From Ramlibacter sp. (GTDB lineage Bacteria > Pseudomonadota > Gammaproteobacteria > Burkholderiales > Burkholderiaceae_C): a DNA stretch of 64,000 nucleotides. Below the pieces are notes generated by a model. The model did not search any database. It saw only the letters and a list, made by a program, of their open reading frames with translations, and was not told the DNA's origin. Below, piece by piece: positions 1-7,825 of the stretch. Numbering within the stretch: position 1 is the first letter of the stretch; each line of letters starts with the position of its first letter. The DNA lies in NCBI GenBank assembly GCA_019635435.1, contig JAHBZM010000001.1, forward strand, positions 496,001 to 560,000, written 5' to 3'. The translations under genes and the position numbers were made by a program.

Positions 1-233
1 TCGCCCGGGGGCACGGTGCGCACGGGCGGAAACTGGTAGAGCAGGGCGGCCGCGCCGGCCAGCACGGCGGCGGCCAGCAGGCCGTTGCGCAGGCGCGCCA
101 GCAGGTGCAGGGTGCCCTGGGCACTGAAGGGCGCGGGGTCGCCAGCTTCAGGGGCGCGCCAGGCCGGTGCCAGGCGCTGGCCGAGCCTGCGGCGCAGGGC
201 GTGAAAGGTGACGATGAGGCGGCGGAAGTTCAT
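1..233 (-). CDS. N-terminal part of a membrane protein, possibly SPFH/HflK-like (cut by window edge)
   Basis: Seen: an ATG at 231-233 (minus strand), preceded by a GGACT stretch that can serve as ribosome binding site, opens 77 codons that run off the window. Residues 1-48 are basic and probably cytoplasmic, residues 49-67 form one hydrophobic span, and the last visible residues are VRTVPPG. A single N-terminal span followed by a 'VPPGE'-like turn is how HflK/prohibitin-type SPFH proteins begin, so I suggest that family, but the SPFH domain itself is outside the window. It lies downstream of the FG-GAP gene and could have been cotranscribed with it before the 289-560 element came between them. 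Confidence 0.55.
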   Translation of the reverse strand, partial: MNFRRLIVTFHALRRRLGQRLAPAWRAPEAGDPAPFSAQGTLHLLARLRNGLLAAAVLAGAAALLYQFPPVRTVPPG

Positions 234-288
234 GGGGAGTCCTTGGAGTCGGTTGAAAAGGAAGAAGGGGTTCAGCAGCCCTGCGAGC

Positions 289-560
289 CTGGGGCCTGTT
301 AACGCTATTTCTACAAGTGCGAAGGCGGTTAAAAAAGCGCCAATCTAGGCGCGCGACGACGGCAAGGCTGATGCCTTGCCTAGGAGTGCAACGACGAGTG
401 GCGCTTTTTTAACCACCTTCCCTCCGGGTTGCGGATCAAAAAGGCCATGCGCCGCGTTGCGAAGCCTTGCCGGACATGGAGTCCGGCTGCATTTCGCGCC
501 TTGCGCATGACCTTTTTGACTCGCAACGCATCTTGTAGAAATAGCGTTAACAGACCCCAG
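289..560. mobile_element. 272-bp MITE-like element with terminal and two internal inverted repeats
   Basis: Seen: 289-317 and 532-560 are inverted copies of each other (28 of 29 bases). Inside are two further long inverted repeats: 321-342 with 399-420 (21 of 22) and 431-452 with 503-524 (19 of 22). Each internal arm encloses a smaller hairpin (a GGCAAGGC/GCCTTGCC stem near 361-379 and a CCGGAC/GTCCGG stem near 470-485). The single strand can therefore fold into a three-stem junction. No protein of its own is apparent and I could not define a target-site duplication. It interrupts the 3' end of the FG-GAP gene. MITE-like is inference from size, terminal inverted repeats and lack of a transposase. 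Confidence 0.75.
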
Positions 561-1403
561 TTCGGCGGTGGGCACGTTGGCGCCAGGGCGGGCGTGGCTG
601 GACAGCAGCAGGTATTCGTCGTCGCCGTTGCGGCCCCCGACGCGGACGATGAAGTCGGGCTTGCCGTCGCCGTCCAGGTCGGCCACGGCCTCGACCACCG
701 AGTCCCGGCCGGACTGGCCGAGCAGCCAGGTGTAGGTCTGCCCGCCGCGGCGCACCACGTACTTCGCGCCCTCGCCATAGGGCACGCCGGCGCGGTTGCG
801 CAGGCCGTCGTGCACCGTGAGCGTGAAGGGCGTGTCACCCAGCCTCAGGGCGTAGGCATGGTCCAGCCGCGGGCGCAACACGCCCTGCGGGAACGCCACC
901 GTGGGCCGCCGGCCTGGCAGCAGCCGGGTCCCGGGCACCCGCAGGTAGCGGGTGTCCACCGCCTCGGCTTCGGCCTCGGGGTAGCCGGCCAGGCCGTCCT
1001 GGCCCTGCGGGTCTTCCAGCTGCAGCGCAATGCTGAGCAGGAAGTCCGGCAGGCCCTGGGGCGGCGCGGCAACCGCGCGCACGTCCAGGTGGCCGGGCTT
1101 GTGCGTGACGCGGACCCAGCCGTCGGTGGGCCAGTGCTCGGGGGCGATGCGCAGTGCCGTGGGCAGCAGGTAGCTGCCGGCCTGCTGGCGCCACTCGCCG
1201 GGGCGCAGCATCAGGCCCTGCGCGCCGGGAAGGCTGGCGGCGCGCACCGCGTGCGCGGGGGTCAGGATCAGGCCCACCAGCACCGAGCTGGCGGCCACCA
1301 CGCCGAGCCAGCCAATCAGGTGGCGGATGAGATGGCGGGCGGCATGGCTGCGGGGCAGCAGGGCGCGCAGGGAGCGGGTCAAGGCATCGAGGCGTTGCGG
1401 CAT
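345..1403 (-). CDS. FG-GAP/VCBS-repeat membrane protein with C-terminus replaced by an inserted element
   Basis: Start ATG at 1401-1403 has a GGAG box 7 nt upstream; longer readings from GTG lack this. The product would have 352 residues: basic N-terminus, one hydrophobic span at about 27-48 (signal anchor or signal peptide), an uncharacterised exported domain, and an FG-GAP calcium-loop motif DLDGDGKPDF near residues 240-252. After residue 283 (ELG) the reading frame enters the 289-560 element and the last 69 residues are encoded wholly by it. Just beyond the element, in another frame, is a plausible old ending P-G-S-Q-G-C-stop (stop at 272-274), so the native protein was probably about 290 residues. 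Function unknown; probably exported and membrane-anchored. Confidence 0.65.
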   Translation of the reverse strand: MPQRLDALTRSLRALLPRSHAARHLIRHLIGWLGVVAASSVLVGLILTPAHAVRAASLPGAQGLMLRPGEWRQQAGSYLLPTALRIAPEHWPTDGWVRVTHKPGHLDVRAVAAPPQGLPDFLLSIALQLEDPQGQDGLAGYPEAEAEAVDTRYLRVPGTRLLPGRRPTVAFPQGVLRPRLDHAYALRLGDTPFTLTVHDGLRNRAGVPYGEGAKYVVRRGGQTYTWLLGQSGRDSVVEAVADLDGDGKPDFIVRVGGRNGDDEYLLLSSHARPGANVPTAELGSVNAISTRCVASQKGHAQGAKCSRTPCPARLRNAAHGLFDPQPGGKVVKKAPLVVALLGKASALPSSRA

Positions 1404-1606
1404 GAGGATTCTCCAGAAAAAGGGGGTCTGAACCGGGGGAGAGGCGCCGTACAGGCCGCTTTCTCTGGAGTCCCATTCTTCGCACCGGCCGCGGAGGCAA
1501 CAAGGCGCGGGCGGGGCGCGAGCGGTCACGCGCGGGGCCCGAATCCTCCGGCCCCGGAAGAAACACTCACAGGCCCCGGCGCGGGCCGGCACCCATAATT
1601 GCCGGC

Positions 1607-2323
1607 ATGACCACAGTCGCGGTGATTGAAGACGACCTGCCCACCAGCAACCAGCTCGCGGGCTGGATCCGCGCGGCCCGCCCGGACGCGCGGATCGACC
1701 AGTGGTTCAGCCGCGACGAGGCCGAGGCCGCGCTGGCGCGCGAGCGCTACGACGTGGTGGTGCTTGACATCGAGCTGGGCCGCGAACGGCATGCCGGCGT
1801 GGCGCTGATCAACGCCATCAACAAGCGGCACCAGGGCACGCCGGTGCTGGTGGTCAGCGCCATGCCGGCCGCTATCTACCGCAGCATCATGAAGGCGCTG
1901 GACGCCTGGGACTACCTGCAGAAGACCACCTTCGAGGAGGCCGACTTCATCGACACCTTCCTGGACATCCTGCGGGTGGCCCGCGCGGCGCGCACCGGCG
2001 AGGCCGACCTCGCGGCCAGCGAGCTGTCGCTCGATCCGCTGTGGCAGCGCACCCCGACCTGGCGCGGCGAGCGCATCAACCTGCCGCTCACGGCCCAGCG
2101 CATCCTGGCCACGCTGCACCAGCGCGCGGGCGAGGTGGTCAGCTACGAGGACCTGTTCGAGGTGGTCAAGAGCGGGCGCAACCGCGACAACGTGCGCAAG
2201 CATGTGAGCACCATCCGCGATGCCTTCCGCGAGATCGACACCGCCTTTGACGGCATCGAGAACGTACCCATGCGCGGCTTTCGCTGGGTGGCGCGTCCGC
2301 CGGCGCCCAGGCGCCCGGCCTGA
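1607..2323 (+). CDS. Response regulator with OmpR/PhoB-type winged helix
   Basis: 238 residues. Residues 1-120 are a receiver domain: acidic pair D9/D10, phospho-acceptor D54 in VVVLDIEL, a serine in VVSAM and a lysine in YLQKTT in the usual switch positions. Residues about 145-230 are a trans-reg-C winged helix (ILATLHQRAGEVVSYEDLFE, then RKHVSTIRDAF and RGFRWV). It should bind DNA when phosphorylated by the kinase encoded 26 bp downstream, forming a two-component system. Targets are not evident; the divergent FG-GAP membrane gene at 345-1403 is a candidate because the two share the 1404-1606 intergenic region. Confidence 0.9.
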   Translation: MTTVAVIEDDLPTSNQLAGWIRAARPDARIDQWFSRDEAEAALARERYDVVVLDIELGRERHAGVALINAINKRHQGTPVLVVSAMPAAIYRSIMKALDAWDYLQKTTFEEADFIDTFLDILRVARAARTGEADLAASELSLDPLWQRTPTWRGERINLPLTAQRILATLHQRAGEVVSYEDLFEVVKSGRNRDNVRKHVSTIRDAFREIDTAFDGIENVPMRGFRWVARPPAPRRPA

Positions 2324-2349
2324 ATGGCCCGCCCGCACCAAGGCCCCGC

Positions 2350-4464
2350 ATGAAGCTGCCGGTTCTGGAAGTCCCCCGCCTTGGCCTGGCCGCGTTCCGA
2401 AGGCGCCTGCTGGTGCGCGGCGTGTTCCTGCTGCTGGCCTTGGCCACGCTGGCGCTGGCCGTGGTGCTGCTGCAGGACGAGAAGGAGCGCAGCTACCGCA
2501 ACTACGAGCGCGGCTTTCGCAAGACGCAGGCCGAGATCGCGGCGCGCCTGCGCCACCCGGCCGGCCAGCTCGCGCTGCTGAACCCCGGCCATGTGCCCCA
2601 GGCCGTGCCGCTGCGGCCCCTTCTGCTGCCCTATGCGGCGATCGATTTTGACGACCCCTTCAAGGCCCAGCAGGCCGTGGAGACCGCGGGCTGCAGCGTG
2701 CAGTACCCCGACGGCAGCGCGATCTGCGTGGCCATTGGCAACAACCCGTATGCCGGGGGTTTCATCTACCTGGTGGGCAACTTCCGCGCGCCCGCGCTGG
2801 TGGCGCGCGAGCGTGGCACGCTGGACCTGACCGAGGTGCACCGCGCCCGCGTGAGCCTGACCCAGGGCGGCGAGACGCTGCGCTGGGTGGCGCCGGTCGA
2901 AGTGCGCGGCGAGGCCGAGGGCCCGGTGCTGCGGGGCCGCCTCACGGGGTTCGTGGACGAGGGCGACACGCTGCGCCTGCTGGCCCGCCCGCTGCGCGAC
3001 TTCCGCGGCTGGGTCTGGCAGGGCAGCCGTTGCGCCGATCCCGACGGCGAGCCCGGCAGCTGCGCGCGCCGCACCTTCTTCTCGATCCGGCTGCCGGTGG
3101 AGGCCTACCGGCTGGCGCTGTTTGGCAAGACCCGCCCGGTCTGGCCGCCGGCCGATCTGCAGCAGACCCTGGTGCACATGCAGATGCTCGCACCCGGTGG
3201 CCAGGCCCCGCTGTTTGACAGCAACGCCGCGGGCGCCACCTCGCCGCTGGCGCTCAACGACCTCGCGCAGGCCCTGCTGCCGGGCGAGTCGCTGGCGATC
3301 CGCAAGGCCGGCCGCCAGGGCGCCGGCACCGGGCATGTGGTCACCGTGCGCGGCCAGGAAAAGGCAGGTGCCGCGGGCGAGGCCGCGGAGCGCAGCCTGC
3401 CCTGGCTGACCCAGCTCATCAGCTTCCTGCCCGTGCAGGCCGTGGCCACGCCCGCGCTGACGGGGCGCGAGGTGATTGCCACGGCCGCGGGCAACTACGA
3501 GCTCACGCTGCACGGCAATGTGCGCAGCATCGAGCGCACGCTGAGCGTGGTGGCCACGCGCATGAGCTGGTATGTGGGCGCCATGCTGGCCGCGATCGCG
3601 CTGGCCTGGCTGCTGATCGAGCTGGGCCTGCTGCGCCGCGTGACCGTGCTCACGCGGCGCGCGGCCGCGGTGTCGTACAACGTGAACGCCGCGCAGGTGG
3701 AGCAGCGCCTCGGCGCGCTGGACGTGTCGGACCTGCGCGGGCGCGACGAGCTGGGCATTCTGGCCGGCGCGCTGGCCGACCTGCTGCAGCGCGTGCAGGA
3801 CGACCTGAAGCGCGAGCACATCCGCACCCAGCAGGAGCGCGACATGTGGCACGCGGTGGGGCACGAGATCATGTCGCCGCTGCAATCGCTCATGGTGCTG
3901 CACCCGCGGGCCGACGACGCCAGCCACCGCTATGTGCAGCGCATGCAGCAGGCGGTCAAGGTGCTGTACAGCCAGGCTTCGCCCAGCGAGGCGCTGCAGG
4001 CCGCCACGCTGCATGCGGGCGTGCTGGACCTGCACGAGTTCCTGACCCATGTGGCCGGCAACGCGCACTTTGCGGGGCTGGCCGGCGTGCACTACGCGGG
4101 CGGCGAGCCGGTGAAGGTGCGCGCCGACGAATTTGCGCTGGAAGACGTGGTGACCCACCTGCTGCGCAATGCCGACCGCCACCGCACGCCCGGCACCGTG
4201 ACCACGCTGACGCTGCAGGTCCACGCCGGCAACGCCAGCGTGAGCGTGCACAACCTTGGCCCGCCGATTGACGCCGCGCTGCTGGCGCGCATCTTTGACT
4301 ACGGGGTGTCGGGCGGCGAGGCCGATGGGGCCGCCGCGCCGGGCCAGCGCGGCCAGGGCCTGTTCGTGGCCAAGACCTACCTGGCCAAGATGGGCGGCAC
4401 CATCGAGGCCGTGAACGAGGCGGGCGGCGTGAGCTTCAGGCTGACGCTGGCGCGGGCGGGCTGA
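2350..4464 (+). CDS. Membrane sensor histidine kinase
   Basis: 704 residues. A hydrophobic span near 17-38, then an extracytoplasmic region of roughly 360 residues that I do not recognise, a second span near 405-428 (MSWYVGAMLAAIALAWLLI), a HAMP-like linker, and the kinase core. The H-box is HEIMSPLQ with phospho-accepting H505; the N-box is HLLRNADRHR near residue 600; a G-rich ATP lid follows (GQRGQGLFVAKTYLAKMGG). It is the partner of the regulator just upstream. The H-box (HEIMSP instead of HELRTP) and short dimerisation helix are slightly unusual. The signal it senses cannot be read from the sequence. Confidence 0.88.
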   Translation: MKLPVLEVPRLGLAAFRRRLLVRGVFLLLALATLALAVVLLQDEKERSYRNYERGFRKTQAEIAARLRHPAGQLALLNPGHVPQAVPLRPLLLPYAAIDFDDPFKAQQAVETAGCSVQYPDGSAICVAIGNNPYAGGFIYLVGNFRAPALVARERGTLDLTEVHRARVSLTQGGETLRWVAPVEVRGEAEGPVLRGRLTGFVDEGDTLRLLARPLRDFRGWVWQGSRCADPDGEPGSCARRTFFSIRLPVEAYRLALFGKTRPVWPPADLQQTLVHMQMLAPGGQAPLFDSNAAGATSPLALNDLAQALLPGESLAIRKAGRQGAGTGHVVTVRGQEKAGAAGEAAERSLPWLTQLISFLPVQAVATPALTGREVIATAAGNYELTLHGNVRSIERTLSVVATRMSWYVGAMLAAIALAWLLIELGLLRRVTVLTRRAAAVSYNVNAAQVEQRLGALDVSDLRGRDELGILAGALADLLQRVQDDLKREHIRTQQERDMWHAVGHEIMSPLQSLMVLHPRADDASHRYVQRMQQAVKVLYSQASPSEALQAATLHAGVLDLHEFLTHVAGNAHFAGLAGVHYAGGEPVKVRADEFALEDVVTHLLRNADRHRTPGTVTTLTLQVHAGNASVSVHNLGPPIDAALLARIFDYGVSGGEADGAAAPGQRGQGLFVAKTYLAKMGGTIEAVNEAGGVSFRLTLARAG

Positions 4465-4478
4465 CGGCGCGTCGCCGA

Positions 4479-4503
4479 GGCTGCTGTCCCGAGGGCAGCA
4501 GCC
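4479..4503. terminator. Stem-loop between convergent genes
   Basis: GGCTGCTG and CAGCAGCC pair perfectly (8 bp), with CCC/GGG extending the stem across a one-base bulge. It sits between the converging kinase gene and DUF72 gene. There is no U-tract, so it is a weak terminator candidate or an mRNA 3'-end stabiliser. Confidence 0.45.
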
Positions 4504-4512
4504 CCGGCCGGC

Positions 4513-5310
4513 TCAAACCTGTGCGATCAGCGCCATCGCGGCGGCCGGTGCCTTCTCCTTGGCGCCGCTGATGAAGAACATGAACACGTCGCGCGGCCCC
4601 GATTTTTTGCCGGCCACCGCCACGCGTGGCACGTCGTCGGGCTCGGCGCCCTTCGCCCAGGTCGTCGCCGCCTCGGCCCAGCGGGCCAGGGCCTTGGGCG
4701 GGTAGCCGGTCTTGTAGCGTGATTCGGTGCGCATCAGCCGGGCGTAGACAAACTCGCCGGTCAGGTCGGCAAAGCTCGGGTAGTCGTCGCTGTCGGTGAA
4801 CACGGTTGCGCACTGGTATTGGCGTGCCAGCGCCAGAAAGGCGGGCGTCATGAAGCTGGCATGCCGGACGTCCAGCGCGTGGCGCAGCGCAACGCCATCG
4901 GCCTTGCGCGGCAGCAGCTTCAAGAAGGCCTCGAAGTCCGCCGGGTCAAACTGCTTGGTGGGCATGAACTGCCAGACGATGGGGCCCAGCTTGGCGCCCA
5001 GTTCACTCACCCCGCTGTCGATGAAGCGCTCGATCGACGGCCCCGCTTCGGCCAGCAGCTTGCGGTTCGTGGCAAAGCGGTTGGCCTTGAGGCTGAACAC
5101 GAAACCGTCAGGGGTTTCGTCGCGCCACTTGGCGAAGGTCGCGGGCTTGAAGGTGCTGTAGTAGGTGCCGTTGACCTCGATGGCCGTGAGCTGGCGGCTG
5201 GCGTACGCCAGCTCGCGGCTGTGGGCCAGCCCCTGGGGGTAGAAGTTGTCGCGCCAGGGCTCGTAGGTCCAGCCCCCGATGCCCGCGCGGATGGTTCCTG
5301 CATTCGCCAT
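4513..5310 (-). CDS. DUF72 family protein (YecE-like)
   Basis: 265 residues from ATG 5308-5310. The N-terminus IRAGIGGWTYEPWRDNFYP and the segments GVSELGAKLGPIVWQF, DVRHASF and YARLMRTE are typical of DUF72, a TIM-barrel-like family of unknown biochemical role that is widespread in bacteria. Length matches the family. It is divergent from the M20 peptidase gene with 95 bp between the starts, and no operon partner is obvious. Confidence 0.85.
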   Translation of the reverse strand: MANAGTIRAGIGGWTYEPWRDNFYPQGLAHSRELAYASRQLTAIEVNGTYYSTFKPATFAKWRDETPDGFVFSLKANRFATNRKLLAEAGPSIERFIDSGVSELGAKLGPIVWQFMPTKQFDPADFEAFLKLLPRKADGVALRHALDVRHASFMTPAFLALARQYQCATVFTDSDDYPSFADLTGEFVYARLMRTESRYKTGYPPKALARWAEAATTWAKGAEPDDVPRVAVAGKKSGPRDVFMFFISGAKEKAPAAAMALIAQV

Positions 5311-5405
5311 GGCCAGTCTCCTGCGTGATTGCGCACTCTAGCGCGCCCGGCGGGGGCGGCGTAAAGTGGCGGCTTGTCCTGCTGACAGATTCTGGAGACT
5401 TCCCC

Positions 5406-6907
<1,502 letters not shown>

Positions 6908-6911
<4 letters not shown>

Positions 6912-7756
6912 ACGAGTCCACGCTGTCCACCTTCACCGCCAGTGATGGCGACAACCTGGCGCTGCAGGAGTGGCCGCTGGACGAAGACCAGGCGTTGCGC
7001 GGCGCCATCGTGCTGGTGCACGGCCTGGGCGAGCATGCCGGGCGCTATGACCATGTGGCGCGGCGCCTCAATGCCTGGGGCTTTGCGGTGCGCGGCTACG
7101 ACCAGTATGGCCACGGCGAGTCCGGTGGCGTGCGTGGCGGGCTGCCCAGCGACGACCGCCTGCTCGAAGACCTGGCCGACGTGGTGGACAGCACCCGCCT
7201 GCGGGTGGCCGAGGGCGTGCCGCTGATCCTGCTGGGCCACAGCATGGGCGGGCTGGTGGCGGGCCGCTTTGTGGCCCAGAGGCGGCGCGCGGTGGACGGC
7301 CTCATCCTGTCGTCACCCGTGCTGGACCCGGGGCTCAACGTGGTGCAGAAAGTGCTGCTGGCGGTGGTGCCCAAGGTGGCGCCCAACCTCACGCTGGGCA
7401 ACGGGCTGGACGTGAGCGGCATCTCGCACGACCCGGCGGTGGTGGCGGCCTACCGGGCCGACCCGCTGGTGCACGACCGCATCTCGGGCCGGCTGGCCCG
7501 CTTCATTGCCGACGGCGGGCCCGACACCGTGGCCCATGCCGCGCAATGGACCGTGCCCACGCTGCTGATGTACGCGGGCGCCGACCGGCTGGTCAACCCG
7601 GCCGGCAGCCGGGCCTTTGCCGCCGCGGCGCCGACAGAGGTGGTGAGCTCGCACTGCTTTGACGGCCTGTACCACGAGCTGTTCAACGAACTGGACGCGC
7701 AGCCGGTGTTCAGCATGCTGCAGGCCTGGCTGGATGCCCGCTTCCCGCCGGTTTGA
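6908..7756 (+). CDS. Alpha/beta hydrolase, monoacylglycerol-lipase-like
   Basis: 282 residues, overlapping the M20 gene by 4 bp. The oxyanion/HG motif VLVHGLGEHAGRY, nucleophile elbow GHSMGG (Ser), acid in MYAGADRLVNP (Asp) and His in FDGLYHELFNE match the serine hydrolase S33/monoglyceride lipase group. No signal peptide, so cytoplasmic. The stop codon TGA (7754-7756) lies at the edge of dispersed repeat copy A. Substrate may be a glycerolipid or other ester; specificity is not visible. Confidence 0.85.
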
Positions 7757-7816
7757 TGCCAAAAGTGCCTGTAGTCCTTGCCGGGCGGCCACTTTCAGCT
7801 ATCAAATCAGGAGCAG
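7752..7816 (-). repeat. Dispersed repeat family 1, copy A
   Basis: About 65 bp following the hydrolase stop. Read on the minus strand it begins with the GCTCCTGATTTGATAGC motif, then GTGGCCGCC, then a GGACTACAGG variant of the family's GGACTCCAGG box. Its last 25 bases (7791-7815) are identical to copy B at 10629-10653, in the same orientation, on the other side of the FG-GAP lipoprotein gene. Confidence 0.75.
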
Positions 7817-7825
7817 ATCGAGCCT

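Noticed and set aside
429..1598. 389-codon plus-strand frame running through the 289-560 element and the FG-GAP gene
   Set aside because: Begins inside the element and gives a repetitive Gln/Ala/Arg product; the minus-strand gene has a start site, membrane span and FG-GAP motif.
2143..4251. 702-codon minus-strand frame opposite the two-component genes
   Set aside because: Same antisense artefact; the plus-strand kinase has all catalytic boxes.
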